From: Variovorax paradoxus
GTDB taxonomy: Bacteria > Pseudomonadota > Gammaproteobacteria > Burkholderiales > Burkholderiaceae_C
NCBI RefSeq assembly: GCF_022009635.1
Contig: NZ_CP091716.1
Span: 2,929,001-2,993,000 of the forward strand
Direction: 5' to 3'
DNA: 64,000 nucleotides
Shown: positions 1-9,122 of the stretch, piece by piece
How positions within the stretch are numbered: the first letter of the stretch is position 1
Layout of the letters: every line of letters begins with the position of its first letter
The notes under the pieces: model-generated
Told to the model about the DNA's origin: nothing
Database searches by the model: none
Seen by the model: only the letters and a program-made list of their open reading frames with translations
Position numbers and translations under genes: made by a program

Positions 1-266
1 CGCTGGGCGGCTACGAGGTGCGGGAGTCCGTCAACCCGGTGCAGGCGGCCGATGCGCAGGCCGTGGCCGGCATGCTCGACCACTGGGAGCGCTCGCTGGT
101 TGATATCGGCTTCCTCGACCCCGAGGCGCCCAAGAAGCTCATGCCGCGGCTGCAGCAGCTCTTCAACCGGGCCCAGCCCACGCCCGAAGAAATCCACATC
201 CTGCGCGGCATCGCCAAGGCCATGAGCGACGCGACCAAGCCGCCCCGCGGCTCCCTGCCTGAATAA
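1..266 (+). CDS. trmJ: TrmJ-like tRNA 2'-O-methyltransferase, C-terminal fragment
   Basis: Only the last 88 codons are inside the window; the frame is open from base 3 to the TAA at 264-266. The tail contains FLDPEAPKKLMPRLQQLF and HILRGIAKAM, which match the C-terminal helical extension of TrmJ (SpoU/TrmH-family methyltransferase that 2'-O-methylates residue 32 of tRNAs). The SPOUT catalytic domain would lie upstream of the window. Placement directly before cysE is a common betaproteobacterial arrangement. The assignment rests on the tail only, so another TrmH-family member cannot be excluded. Confidence 0.75.
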   Translation, partial: LGGYEVRESVNPVQAADAQAVAGMLDHWERSLVDIGFLDPEAPKKLMPRLQQLFNRAQPTPEEIHILRGIAKAMSDATKPPRGSLPE

Positions 267-300
267 AACCTTATCGCCCGTAAGCGATGACGGCGGGCTA

Positions 301-328
301 TAGACTGCCCGCCCCATATCGATATAAC
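301..328 (+). promoter_or_regulatory. Candidate cysE promoter
   Basis: TAGACT (301-306) and TATAAC (323-328) are separated by 16 bp, giving a plausible sigma-70 promoter with a start about 8 nt before cysE. The perfect palindrome ATATCGATAT (316-325) overlaps the -10 box and could be an operator. A GGCGGGC/GCCCGCC hairpin (292-313) sits just upstream, without a T-tract. Confidence 0.4.
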
Positions 329-342
329 GACAAAAGGCAGCG

Positions 343-1116
343 ATGTTCTCTCGCCTGCGCGCCGACATCCGGTGCATCCTCGAACGCGACCCGGCCGCCC
401 GCAGCGCCTGGGAAGTGATCACGGTCTACCCCGGCTTCCATGCCGTGGTGCTGCACCGCTGGGCGCACGCCTGTTGGACTCACGGCTTCAAGTGGCCGGC
501 GCGCTTCATCGCGCATGGGGCGCGCTGGCTGACGGGCATCGAGATTCACCCGGCCGCCAAGATCGGCGAGCGGGTGTTCTTCGACCATGCGATGGGCGTG
601 GTGGTCGGCGAGACCGCCGAGATCGGCGACGGCTGCACCATCTACCAAGGCGTGACGCTGGGCGGCACCTCGCTCTACAAGGGCACCAAGCGGCATCCCA
701 CGCTGGGCCGCAACGTGGTGGTGAGCGCCGGCGCCAAGGTGCTGGGCGGCTTCGAGGTGGGCGACGGCGCCAAGATCGGCAGCAACGCGGTGGTCATCAA
801 GCCGGTGCCCGCGGGCGCGACGGCGGTGGGCATTCCCGCGCGCATCATCCCGTCGAAGGCCGGCGAAAGCGCCGACGTGGCCGCGCCGCAGAAGTTCTCG
901 GCCTACGGCATCACGCAGGAAGACGACCCGCTGAGCCAGGCCATGCGCAGCCTGATCGACAACGCCTCGAGCCAGGAGCACCAGATCGCGCTGCTGTGGC
1001 AGGCCATCGAGAAGCTGTCGGACCGCTCCGGCTCGACCAAGGACTGCGTGCCAGGCGACGCGGCCCGCGACGAGTGCTTCGAGGCCGAGAAGCTCACGCA
1101 GCTCATCGGCAAGTAA
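343..1116 (+). CDS. cysE: Serine O-acetyltransferase
   Basis: A cytoplasmic enzyme that acetylates L-serine with acetyl-CoA to O-acetylserine, the committed step of cysteine synthesis. The 257-aa protein has a short helical N-terminal part followed by a left-handed beta-helix of hexapeptide repeats. Family motifs visible include [23 protein letters not shown] (catalytic Asp-His region), GVTLGGTS and KRHPTLG. The length fits the short CysE class. The start follows AAAGGCAGCG, which contains a weak Shine-Dalgarno AAAGG. The gene runs towards cadR and the two stop codons are only about 30 bp apart. Confidence 0.95.
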   Translation: MFSRLRADIRCILERDPAARSAWEVITVYPGFHAVVLHRWAHACWTHGFKWPARFIAHGARWLTGIEIHPAAKIGERVFFDHAMGVVVGETAEIGDGCTIYQGVTLGGTSLYKGTKRHPTLGRNVVVSAGAKVLGGFEVGDGAKIGSNAVVIKPVPAGATAVGIPARIIPSKAGESADVAAPQKFSAYGITQEDDPLSQAMRSLIDNASSQEHQIALLWQAIEKLSDRSGSTKDCVPGDAARDECFEAEKLTQLIGK

Positions 1117-1144
1117 AAGCCCGAAGCAAAAGCCCGAGGCCGCT

Positions 1145-1615
1145 TCAGGCGGCGCGCTTGGCCGGCGCGTGCAGCGCGCCGTGCACATGCCCCGCGTGCT
1201 GGCCGAAGGGCTCGGGCACGAGGGCGGCGGTGTCCAGTTCCTGCAGGATGCCGCAGCTGCTCGCCGATTCCGGCCCGCCGCACTGCTGGCGCAGCGCCTT
1301 CAACTGCTTTTCCAGGGTCTTCAGCTCGGCGATGCGCGCGGCCACGTGGCCGATGTGGTCGTCCAGCAGCTGATTGACCTGGCCGCAGTCTTCCTGCGGG
1401 GCGTCGCGGAATTTCAGCAGGCTGCGGATCTCGTCGAGCGTCATGTCGAGCGAGCGGCAGCGGCGGATGAAGCCCAGGCGCTGGGCATGGTCTTCGTCGT
1501 AGATGCGGTAGTTGCCGTCGGTGCGCGCCGGCTCGGGCAGCAGTTGCTCGCGTTCGTAGTACCGGATGGTTTCGACGGGGGTGTTCGCGACCTTGGCCAG
1601 TTCACCGATTTTCAT
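1145..1615 (-). CDS. cadR: MerR-family Cd(II)/Pb(II)-responsive regulator CadR/PbrR
   Basis: A 156-aa MerR-type metal sensor that represses and, on metal binding, activates the divergent cadA promoter by DNA distortion. The N-terminal winged HTH begins MKIGELAKVANTPVETIRYY, followed by the dimerisation helix. The metal site is visible as Cys77 (EDCGQ), Cys112 (QQCGG) and Cys121 (SSCG), the three-cysteine pattern of CadR/PbrR. The tail is His-rich (GQHAGHVHGALH), also usual for CadR. An upstream in-frame extension to 1795 is rejected because it would overlap cadA and the family starts at MKIG. Divergent from cadA across 69 bp. Confidence 0.93.
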   Translation of the reverse strand: MKIGELAKVANTPVETIRYYEREQLLPEPARTDGNYRIYDEDHAQRLGFIRRCRSLDMTLDEIRSLLKFRDAPQEDCGQVNQLLDDHIGHVAARIAELKTLEKQLKALRQQCGGPESASSCGILQELDTAALVPEPFGQHAGHVHGALHAPAKRAA

Positions 1616-1647
1616 GATGCGGCAAATGAAGGAGTGGAAATGAGCGT

Positions 1648-1678
1648 TTGACTCTACACCTGCTTCAGGGTTTCCAAT
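1648..1678 (+). promoter_or_regulatory. MerR-type promoter of cadA with CadR operator
   Basis: The -35 box TTGACT (1648-1653) and -10-like TCCAAT (1673-1678) are 19 bp apart, the over-long spacer typical of MerR-family activated promoters. The spacer region carries an imperfect dyad ACTCT (1651-1655)/AGGGT (1667-1671), one mismatch from ACCCT/AGGGT in known CadR/PbrR operators. The predicted transcription start falls at about the cadA start codon (1685). Confidence 0.75.
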
Positions 1679-1684
1679 CGATTC

Positions 1685-4000
1685 ATGACGAACGAAAACG
1701 CTCTGACACGGCCTGTGCCGCACGCCCATTCGCACCCTCATTCGCATGGCGACGACCACGGCCATGAGCACGCAAAGCCCCACGCCCACTCGCATGCCGA
1801 GGATTCATGCTGCGGCAGCAGCAGCTCCTGCGGCGCGATTCCCCTCGCTCCGGCCGGCGCGGATGGCGCCGACGTGCCGAAGGGCGCGCTGCTGTTCCGC
1901 ATCCCCACCATGGACTGCGCGGTGGAAGAGTCTGAAATCCGCCGCGCGCTGGAGCCGGTCGCGGGCGTCAAGGCCCTGCGCTTTCGCCTCGGCGAGCGCA
2001 CCATGGCCATCACCACCGAAGACGGCGCGCTGCCCGAGGCGCTCGCCGCCATCCGCAAGGCCGGCTTCAAGCCGGAGCCGCTGAACCCGGGTGGCACGCA
2101 GGCCGCCGCGGCGCCCGCGCAGATCGCCGGCATGAACATGGGCCTCGTGCGCCTCATCGCGGCGCTGGTGCTGGCCATCGCCGCCGAGTCGATCTCGTTC
2201 ATGGCGCTGGACGGCATGGGCTTCAAGGCCGTGGAGGTCGTGCTTGCGCTCGGCGCCATCGGGCTGGCCGGCCTCGACACCTACAAGAAGGGCTTTGCTG
2301 CGCTGGTGCGCGGGCGCCTGAACATCAACGCCCTGATGGCGGTGGCCGTGACCGGCGCCTTCATCATCGGCCAATGGCCCGAAGCCGCGATGGTGATGGC
2401 GCTCTACGCCATTGCGGAGCTGATCGAGGCACGCGCCGTGGACCGTGCGCGCAATGCCATCCAGAGCCTGCTGGCGCTCGCGCCGGAGCAAGCCGAGGTC
2501 AAGCAGGCCGACGGCAGCTGGAAGACCGTGATGGCCAACGCCGTCGCGCTGGGCGACGTGGCGCGCATCCGCCCCGGCGAGCGCGTGCCGCTCGACGGCA
2601 TCGTCACCGAAGGCACCAGCGCCATCGACCAGGCGCCCGTCACCGGCGAGAGCATTCCCGTCGACAAGACCATCGGCGACCCGGTGTTCGCGGGCACCAT
2701 CAACCAGACCGCCGCGCTGGAATTCCGTGTGACGGCGGTGGCGTCGAACACCACGCTCGCGCGCATCATCCACGCGGTCGAAGAGGCGCAAGGCTCGCGC
2801 GCGCCGACGCAGCGTTTCGTCGACAAGTTCGCGGCCATCTACACACCCACCGTCTTCGTGCTGGCGCTGGCCGTGGCGGTGCTCACGCCGCTGTTCATGG
2901 ACTGGGCGTGGATGCAGTCGGTCTACAAGGCGCTGGTGCTGCTGGTCATCGCCTGCCCCTGCGCGCTGGTCATTTCCACGCCGGTCACCGTGGTGAGCGC
3001 CCTGGCCTCGGCCGCGCGGCGCGGCATCCTCATCAAGGGCGGCACGTACCTCGAGGAGGCGCGCAAGCTCAAGGCGATTGCGCTCGACAAGACCGGCACC
3101 ATCACCGAAGGCAAGCCGAAGCTGGTCGAATCAGTGCTGGTCGATGCATCGGGCAGCGAAGCCGCAGTGTTTGCCGTGGCCGCGAGCATTGCGGGCCGCT
3201 CCGATCACCCGGTGTCGAAGGCCATTGCCGAGGGCCTGAAGAGCCCGCGGCAAGAGGTCGCCGACTTCACCGCGCTGCCCGGACGCGGCGTGGGGGCCAC
3301 GCTGGCGGGGCAGGCCTACGTGCTCGGCAACCACCGCCTGATCGAGGAGCGCGGGCTGTGCTCCCCGGCGCTCGAAGCCGAGCTCAAGCGGCATGAAGAG
3401 GCGGGCCGCACCGTCACGTTGCTGGCGTCGGACAAGGCAGTGCTGGCGTTGTTCGCGGTGGCCGACACCATCAAGGAATCGTCGCAGGCGGCGGTGGCCG
3501 AGTTGCGCGCGCTGGGCGTGACGCCCGTGATGCTCACCGGCGACAACACCGCCACCGCGAAGACCATCGGTGCCCACGCCGGCATCGACGACGTGCGCGG
3601 CAACCTGCTGCCCGAGGAAAAGCTCGACGCCATCAAGGCCATGCAGCAGCGCTACGGTGCCGCCGCCATGACCGGCGACGGCATCAACGACGCGCCCGCG
3701 CTTGCGCAGGCCGACATCGGCTTCGCCATGGGCGGCGCGGGCACCGACACCGCCATGGAGGCGGCCGACGTGGTCATCATGAACGACGACCTGCGCCGCA
3801 TTCCGGAGACCATCCGCCTGTCGCGCCGCGCGCACTCGGTGCTGTGGCAGAACATCACGCTGGCGCTGGGCATCAAGGGCGTGTTCTTCGTGCTCGCGGT
3901 GTTCGGCAGCGCGACCATGTGGATGGCGGTGTTCGCGGACATGGGCGCGAGCCTGCTGGTGGTGGCGAACGGGCTGCGGCTGATGCGCGTGCCCAAGTGA
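1685..4000 (+). CDS. cadA: Heavy-metal P1B-type ATPase (Cd/Zn/Pb exporter)
   Basis: Inner-membrane ATPase exporting Cd2+/Zn2+/Pb2+ from the cytoplasm; 771 aa. The N-terminus is a His-rich stretch (HAHSHPHSHGDDHGHEH) plus DSCCGSSSSCG, then an HMA-like domain whose metal motif is MDCAVEE rather than the two-Cys GMDCxxC, resembling the MDCPTEE motif of Pb/Cd pumps. Eight TM helices are expected; the CPC motif is Cys424-Pro-Cys426, the phosphorylation site DKTGT has Asp468, and SDHPVSKAI, TGDN and GDGINDAPAL are present. It is controlled by the divergent cadR. No Shine-Dalgarno is visible and the start coincides with the predicted transcription start, so the mRNA may be leaderless. Confidence 0.94.
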   Translation: MTNENALTRPVPHAHSHPHSHGDDHGHEHAKPHAHSHAEDSCCGSSSSCGAIPLAPAGADGADVPKGALLFRIPTMDCAVEESEIRRALEPVAGVKALRFRLGERTMAITTEDGALPEALAAIRKAGFKPEPLNPGGTQAAAAPAQIAGMNMGLVRLIAALVLAIAAESISFMALDGMGFKAVEVVLALGAIGLAGLDTYKKGFAALVRGRLNINALMAVAVTGAFIIGQWPEAAMVMALYAIAELIEARAVDRARNAIQSLLALAPEQAEVKQADGSWKTVMANAVALGDVARIRPGERVPLDGIVTEGTSAIDQAPVTGESIPVDKTIGDPVFAGTINQTAALEFRVTAVASNTTLARIIHAVEEAQGSRAPTQRFVDKFAAIYTPTVFVLALAVAVLTPLFMDWAWMQSVYKALVLLVIACPCALVISTPVTVVSALASAARRGILIKGGTYLEEARKLKAIALDKTGTITEGKPKLVESVLVDASGSEAAVFAVAASIAGRSDHPVSKAIAEGLKSPRQEVADFTALPGRGVGATLAGQAYVLGNHRLIEERGLCSPALEAELKRHEEAGRTVTLLASDKAVLALFAVADTIKESSQAAVAELRALGVTPVMLTGDNTATAKTIGAHAGIDDVRGNLLPEEKLDAIKAMQQRYGAAAMTGDGINDAPALAQADIGFAMGGAGTDTAMEAADVVIMNDDLRRIPETIRLSRRAHSVLWQNITLALGIKGVFFVLAVFGSATMWMAVFADMGASLLVVANGLRLMRVPK

Positions 4001-4018
4001 GGGAAGAGCGGGGGCGGG

Positions 4019-4074
4019 TTGAGCCGGTCATCGGGTGGCACTAACATGGGCCGCAATTCCGTCGGCTCCCATGT
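4019..4074 (+). promoter_or_regulatory. Candidate promoter and operator of the antiporter gene
   Basis: TTGAGC (4019-4024) and TAACAT (4042-4047) are 17 bp apart. A perfect 7-bp inverted repeat ACATGGG (4044-4050)/CCCATGT (4068-4074) overlaps the -10 box and transcription start, as expected for a repressor site or a 5' leader hairpin. Confidence 0.45.
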
Positions 4075-4086
4075 AATCGCTACGCC

Positions 4087-5340
4087 ATGTCCGCAACTTC
4101 CCTGCTGCTGCAACTCATCGTCATCCTGACCACCGCGCGCGTCTGCGGCTGGGTGCTTCGCCACGTGGGGCAGCCCAGCGTGGTGGGCGAGATGGCCGCC
4201 GGCCTCATGCTGGGGCCGGTCGTTTTCGGGGCGCTGTTCCCGTCGCTGCATGCGCAGCTGTTTTCCAAGGAATCGCTGCAAGGGCTGTCGTCGCTGTCGA
4301 CCCTCGGGCTGGTGCTGTTCATGTTCGTGGTGGGCCTGGAGCTGCGGGCTTCCAAGGGCGTGCGCGAGCAGCTGCGTTCGGCGGGCTACGTGGGCGTGCT
4401 GAGCGTGATCGTGCCGCTGGCGCTGGGCGTTGCCATCTCGCCGGCCCTTTACCCCACGCTGGCGCCGGCGGGCGTGGGCTTCTGGCCGTTTGCGCTGTTC
4501 ATGGCGGCGGCGCTGTCGATCACCGCGTTCCCGGTGATGGCGCGCATCCTCAAGGACCGGGGCATGACCCGCACGCCCTTCGGGCAACTGTCGCTGGGCG
4601 CTGCCGCCGTGGTCGACGTGTTCGCGTGGATTCTGCTGGCCTTTGTGGTGGCGCTGGTGGGCGCGGGCGAGGGTTACCAGGGGCTGCTCAAGACCACGCT
4701 GGGCATGGCCGTGGTGCTGTGCGCGCTGTTCTTCGGGCTCAAGCCGGCCTTCGCGTGGCTGCTGCGCACCAAGGCACCGGAGGGTGAGCCCTCGACCACT
4801 GTGATGGCCTCGCTGATGATCGGCCTGCTGGTCACCGCCCTGGCCACCGAGTGGCTGCACCTGCACGCGGTGTTCGGCGCCTTCCTGTTCGGCGCCTGCC
4901 TGCCGCGCGACGACCGGCTGCTGAAGTCGCTGAGCGAGCGCATCGAGCCGATTTCCATCGTCGTGCTGATGCCGCTGTTCTTTGCGCTGGCCGGGCTCGG
5001 CACCACCTCCAATGCGTTCTCTGGCGCGGGCTTCGGCGCCATGATGTTGATCCTGGGCGTGGCCGCCTTCGGCAAGATCGCCGGCGGCGCGGTCGGTGCC
5101 CGCATGGCAGGCTACGGCTGGCGCGACAGCCTGGCCACGGGCTCGCTGATGAACGCGCGTGGCCTCATGGAACTCATCGTCATGAAGATCGGCCTGGACG
5201 CCGGCCTGATCGGCCCCGAACTGTTCACGATGCTGCTGGTCATGGCGCTCGTGACCACCGCCATGACCGGGCCGCTGATCAACCTTTTCATCGGTCGCCG
5301 GTCACCTGCCGTGGCCGATGCGGCGCACGCCAAGCCTTGA
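4087..5340 (+). CDS. CPA2-family cation:proton antiporter
   Basis: A 417-aa inner-membrane protein of the Na+/H+ exchanger superfamily (PF00999), almost entirely hydrophobic with about 12 predicted TM helices. Features of the family include GEMAAGLMLGP near residues 31-41, FMFVVGLEL, ALSITAFPVMARIL and the conserved tail NARGLMELIVMKIGLD. It lacks the C-terminal TrkA-N/RCK domain of KefB/KefC, so it is a minimal transporter domain. Substrate (K+, Na+) cannot be told from sequence. It lies between cadA and the Czc two-component genes and may belong to an ion-stress cluster, but has its own likely promoter. Confidence 0.85.
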   Translation: MSATSLLLQLIVILTTARVCGWVLRHVGQPSVVGEMAAGLMLGPVVFGALFPSLHAQLFSKESLQGLSSLSTLGLVLFMFVVGLELRASKGVREQLRSAGYVGVLSVIVPLALGVAISPALYPTLAPAGVGFWPFALFMAAALSITAFPVMARILKDRGMTRTPFGQLSLGAAAVVDVFAWILLAFVVALVGAGEGYQGLLKTTLGMAVVLCALFFGLKPAFAWLLRTKAPEGEPSTTVMASLMIGLLVTALATEWLHLHAVFGAFLFGACLPRDDRLLKSLSERIEPISIVVLMPLFFALAGLGTTSNAFSGAGFGAMMLILGVAAFGKIAGGAVGARMAGYGWRDSLATGSLMNARGLMELIVMKIGLDAGLIGPELFTMLLVMALVTTAMTGPLINLFIGRRSPAVADAAHAKP

Positions 5341-5344
5341 CGGC

Positions 5345-6673
5345 TCAAGAACGCAGCAGCGTGAACCCGATGCGCGTCTCGCCGCCCTGGCTGGCCGCGA
5401 ACACCCGCCCGCCATGCATGCGTGCGATGGCCTCGACGATCGACAACCCCAGCCCGTGGTGCCGCGTGGAGCCGTCGCGTGCCTGGGCGGCGCGGTAGAA
5501 GCGCTCGAACAGGCGCGGCAGCGCGGCCGGGTCGATCGGCTCGCCGCGGTTGACCACCGCCACGGTGAATTCCCCGCTGTCCTGGCCGATCTCGATGCGG
5601 ATGACCGAGGCCGGCGTGGCGAAGCGGATGGCGTTGCCCAGCAGGTTGAACAGCGCGCGCCGTATCAGCGCGGTGTCCACGTCGGCCATGGCGTCGCCCG
5701 TCACCTCGGCGCGCAGGCCGGCTTCTTCGAGCATGGCGTCGTAGAAGTCGATCACATCGGCGGCCTGCACGGCCAGGCTCGTCACCGCGCGCGTGCGCAT
5801 CGGCGTGCCGCGCTCGGCCTGGGAGAGAAACAGCATGTCGGTAACGATGCCCGAGAGCCGGCCGATTTCCTCGAGGTTGGACGCGAGCACCGCCTGCAGT
5901 TCTTCGTTGCTGCGCTGACGGGTGAGCGCGAGTTCGGTCGAGCCGATCAGGTTGGCCAGCGGCGTGCGCAGCTCATGCGCCACGTCGGCGTTGAAGGACT
6001 CCAGCTGCACGTAGGCACGCTGCACCCGCAGCAGCAGGGCGTTGAACTGGGTGATCCACGGGCGCAGCTCTTCGGCGAAACCCATGGCGTCGATGGGCCG
6101 GTTGGCCTTGTCCGGCGCCATGGCCGCGGTGCTCTCGGCCAGCCGCTTGAGCGGACGCAACCCGCGCCGCACCAGCCACATGCCGGTGAACGAGACCAGC
6201 GCCGTGCCCAGCACCACCGCGCCCAGCAGCGTCCACGCCAGGCGCCGCAGCAGGCGCGCTTCCTGCGCGGTGTTCACGCCGATCTGTACGGAAAGCTGCG
6301 TGGTGGTGTCGCCCTGCGTCCACGGCACTTCGATGTCGCGCAGCATCCAGATGCCGCCGACCGCGGGCGTGGACTGGAACAGCGTCTGGCCCGCGTGCGA
6401 GATCGACAGCGTCACGTCGTCCTGCATCGAGAAGAAGTCGTCGAGCTTGTGCCGCAGGAAGGGCAGGTTGCCGCCTTTCTCCGCCTCCTTGAGCAGGTGC
6501 TGCACCAGCACCGCCTTGTGGTCGAGTTCCTCTTCCTGCTTCTGGTCGAAGTTCCAGGCGGTGACGAGGTAGATGGCAAGGCAGATCACGCTGAGCCCGA
6601 ACAGCGTCTGCGCGGCGATCCAGAGCGACAGCCGGCTCTGGATGGAGTGCGGCCGGCCTGGGGGCTGACTCAT
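5345..6673 (-). CDS. czcS: Heavy-metal sensor histidine kinase (CzcS/CusS type)
   Basis: A 442-aa inner-membrane sensor kinase. TM1 spans about residues 16-38; a periplasmic sensor loop of about 125 residues is followed by TM2 (about 165-187), a HAMP-like linker, HisKA ([18 protein letters not shown], phospho-His about 233) and HATPase ([27 protein letters not shown]). The start overlaps the end of the response-regulator gene in an ATGA arrangement, so the two form one operon. Its partner is disrupted by an IS, leaving the kinase orphaned and possibly transcribed only through the IS or from within it. It converges on the antiporter gene with 4 bp between stops. Confidence 0.88.
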   Translation of the reverse strand: MSQPPGRPHSIQSRLSLWIAAQTLFGLSVICLAIYLVTAWNFDQKQEEELDHKAVLVQHLLKEAEKGGNLPFLRHKLDDFFSMQDDVTLSISHAGQTLFQSTPAVGGIWMLRDIEVPWTQGDTTTQLSVQIGVNTAQEARLLRRLAWTLLGAVVLGTALVSFTGMWLVRRGLRPLKRLAESTAAMAPDKANRPIDAMGFAEELRPWITQFNALLLRVQRAYVQLESFNADVAHELRTPLANLIGSTELALTRQRSNEELQAVLASNLEEIGRLSGIVTDMLFLSQAERGTPMRTRAVTSLAVQAADVIDFYDAMLEEAGLRAEVTGDAMADVDTALIRRALFNLLGNAIRFATPASVIRIEIGQDSGEFTVAVVNRGEPIDPAALPRLFERFYRAAQARDGSTRHHGLGLSIVEAIARMHGGRVFAASQGGETRIGFTLLRS

Positions 6674-7237
6674 GCCCAGGAGCGGTCTTCCAGCACGTAG
6701 CCCATGCCGCGCACCGTGTGCAGCAGCTTCACGTCGAACGGATCGTCGAGCTTGCTGCGCAGGCGGCGGATGGCCACTTCCACCACGTTGGTGTCGCTGT
6801 CGAAGTTCATGTCCCACACCTGCTCGGCGAGCGTGGTGCGCGACAAAATCTGGCCGCGCCGCCGCAGCAGCACCACCAGCAGCGTGAATTCCTTGGCCGT
6901 GAGGTCGAGCCGCGCGCGGTTGCGAAAGCACTTGCGGCTCACGAGGTCGAGTTCCAGATCGGCCAGTCGCAGCGTGGTCGATTCCTGCGGCTTGCCCCGG
7001 CGCAACAGCGCCTGCACCCGCGCCAGCAGCTCCGAAAACGAGAACGGCTTGACCAGATAGTCGTCCGCCCCTTGCTGCAGGCCCTGCACGCGGTCTTCGA
7101 CCTTGTCGCGCGCTGTGAGCACCAGCACGGGCACGTTCTTCGTGCGCCGTATGGCCTGCAGAACGGCAAAGCCGTCGATGCCGGGCAGCATCACGTCGAG
7201 CAGAACCAGCGCGTAGTCGCCCTCGGTGGCGAGGTAT
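6670..7237 (-). pseudogene. czcR: Response regulator CzcR-like, C-terminal fragment interrupted by IS
   Basis: OmpR-type response regulator that would activate the czc efflux operon. Joining this part to the fragment at 9186-9301, with one copy of the 6-bp duplication, restores a continuous frame of about 225 aa, the normal family length. This fragment carries the phospho-acceptor Asp ([10 protein letters not shown], Asp51 of the rebuilt protein), the [11 protein letters not shown] region and a complete winged-helix DNA-binding domain ending [13 protein letters not shown]. It lacks beta1-alpha1-beta2 with the acidic pocket. A TTG at 7252-7254 inside the IS could start a 194-aa truncated protein with an intact DNA-binding domain; whether it is made is unknown. 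Confidence 0.9.
7232..7237. repeat. Target-site duplication, left copy
   Basis: AGGTAT directly precedes the left terminal inverted repeat and recurs at 9186-9191 after the right one. Removing the IS and one copy restores the regulator frame (…GKYLATEG…). Confidence 0.9.
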
Positions 7238-7259
7238 CCCGAGTTCGACACCAAACCGC
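7238..7259. repeat. Left terminal inverted repeat of the IS
   Basis: CCCGAGTTCGACACCAA at 7238-7254, then A and CCGC (7256-7259); the complement occurs at 9165-9185. Confidence 0.9.
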
Positions 7260-7394
7260 CGTTTTCCGATGTTTTCGCGGACCGGTGCCATATGAATCAA
7301 GCACTTAGCTGAGGCGTTTTGATTTTTATGTAGTGGCAATGTTTTATTGCTGATGTGTTGGCAATTGCCCGTATTTTTTTGCTACACTTCTTCT

Positions 7395-9122
7395 ATGTTC
7401 ATCAAGCTCACCCGCTCAGGCGGCCACACCTACGCCCAGTTGGTGGAGTCCTTCCGAGACGAACACGGCAAACCCCGCCAGCGCACGCTGGCCACCATCG
7501 GGCGGGTGGACGAAACAGATGGACAAGTCGACTCACTGCTGGGCGGTCTGCTTCGCGCCAAGGGTCGCTCACTGAGTGAGACATCCGTTCCCCAGGTGCG
7601 TTTTGAATCCGCACTGGCCCTGGGCGATGTCTGGGCGCTGGATCAACTCTGGCACGAGTTGGGTTTCGATGGCTTGGCTGCTGTCTTTCGCCGCGCACGC
7701 TTTACCAACCCCATCGAGCATGCCCTGCGGGTGATGGTCTTTAACCGGCTGTGCGACCCCGACTCCAAGCTCGGGGTGCTGCGCTGGCTGCAAACCGTCA
7801 GCATGCCGGGTATCGATGCAGAGGCACTCACCCACCAGCAACTGCTGCGCAGCATGGATGCGCTCATGGACCACCAGGACGCGGTGGATGAATGCGTGGC
7901 GGGCCTTTTGCGCCCGCTGATTGATGAGGATCTGTCGGTGGTGTTCTACGACCTGACCACCATCCGCGCCCAAGGACTGAGCCAGCAAGAGGGTGACGTG
8001 CGCCGCTATGGGATGTCCAAGGAAGGCATGGTGGTGCGCCAATTCATGCTCGGCGTGGTGCAAACAGCCGACGGCATGCCTATCTATCACGAGGTGTTTG
8101 CGGGCAACACAGCCGAGGCACCGACGTTGGAGCCGACCTTGAAGAAGGTGATGGCGCGTTACCCGCACATCCGCCGCCTGGTGGTGGTGGCTGACCGTGG
8201 GCTGCTTTCGCTGGACAACATAGAGGCCTTGTCCGAGTTGCGCTTGTCGGGTGGGGCCAGCGGATCAACCGATCAAGCGCTGGAGTTCATCCTGGCAGTG
8301 CCGGGGCGGCGCTATGGCGAGTTCGCAGACATACTGGAGCCGATCAACGCCCGAGCCCGAGCCCGCGCATCAGAGCAAGAAACGACAGAAGAGACTATCG
8401 ATGAGGCGCAATGGCAGGGTCTTCGTCTGGTGGCGGCCCATAACCCGCAGCAGGCGGCCGAGCAGACTGCCAGTCGTCAGGCGCGCATTGACCAATTGCG
8501 CCAGCGCGCCGACCAGCTGGTGGGCAAGCTCGATTCGCAAGATGCAGGCAAGGCACACCGGGGTAGAAAGCTGTCTGATGCGGGTGTGACGGCACGCTTC
8601 TTCCATGAGGTGAGCGAGGCGCACCTCAAGCGCATCATCAAGGTCGATTTGCATGCCGATCTGTTCACGTATGACATCGACCAGGCAGCTCTGGCCCGCG
8701 CCCAGGCGATGGATGGCAAGCTGCTGCTGGTGACCAACGTGGCGGACTTGACACCCAAAGAGGTGGTGCAGCGCTACAAGGCACTGGCAGACATCGAACG
8801 GGGATTTCGGGTGCTGAAGTCGGAGATCGAGATTGCGCCGGTGTTCCACCGCCTGCCCGAGCGCATCAAGGCGCATGCGAGCATTTGCATGCTGGCCCTG
8901 ATCCTGTACCGCGTGATGCGCCAGCGCCTGAAGATGAGTGGCAGCGATTTGTCACCGGAGGCTGCCCTGGCGGACTTGCGGCGAATTCAGCGCCACCGTG
9001 TGAGCATCAACAATGCCGCGCCCATTGCGGGCGTCTCTTCCATCGTCCAACGCCAGACCGATGTGCTGGCCGCACTGAAGATCAAAAAACCCCAGCAAGA
9101 CACCCAATTGAGCCTGCTGTAG
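7395..9122 (+). CDS. IS1634-family DDE transposase
   Basis: A 575-aa transposase. The start at MFIKLTRSGGHTYAQLVESF is the usual beginning of this family; an in-frame ATG-less extension upstream has no similarity I recognise. Probable catalytic triad: Asp186 (VVFYDLTTIRAQG), Asp267 (VVVADRGLLSLDN) and Glu468 (ADIERGFRVLKSEIEI), with the family tail VFHRLPERIKAHASI. The residues between the second Asp and the Glu include a long charged helical insert (about 320-400). The frame is intact, so the element may still be mobile. It faces opposite to the regulator gene it interrupts. Confidence 0.92.
   Translation: MFIKLTRSGGHTYAQLVESFRDEHGKPRQRTLATIGRVDETDGQVDSLLGGLLRAKGRSLSETSVPQVRFESALALGDVWALDQLWHELGFDGLAAVFRRARFTNPIEHALRVMVFNRLCDPDSKLGVLRWLQTVSMPGIDAEALTHQQLLRSMDALMDHQDAVDECVAGLLRPLIDEDLSVVFYDLTTIRAQGLSQQEGDVRRYGMSKEGMVVRQFMLGVVQTADGMPIYHEVFAGNTAEAPTLEPTLKKVMARYPHIRRLVVVADRGLLSLDNIEALSELRLSGGASGSTDQALEFILAVPGRRYGEFADILEPINARARARASEQETTEETIDEAQWQGLRLVAAHNPQQAAEQTASRQARIDQLRQRADQLVGKLDSQDAGKAHRGRKLSDAGVTARFFHEVSEAHLKRIIKVDLHADLFTYDIDQAALARAQAMDGKLLLVTNVADLTPKEVVQRYKALADIERGFRVLKSEIEIAPVFHRLPERIKAHASICMLALILYRVMRQRLKMSGSDLSPEAALADLRRIQRHRVSINNAAPIAGVSSIVQRQTDVLAALKIKKPQQDTQLSLL

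Noticed and set aside
1117..1144. Terminator between cysE and cadR
   Set aside because: The gap is about 28 bp and I see no convincing stem followed by Ts.
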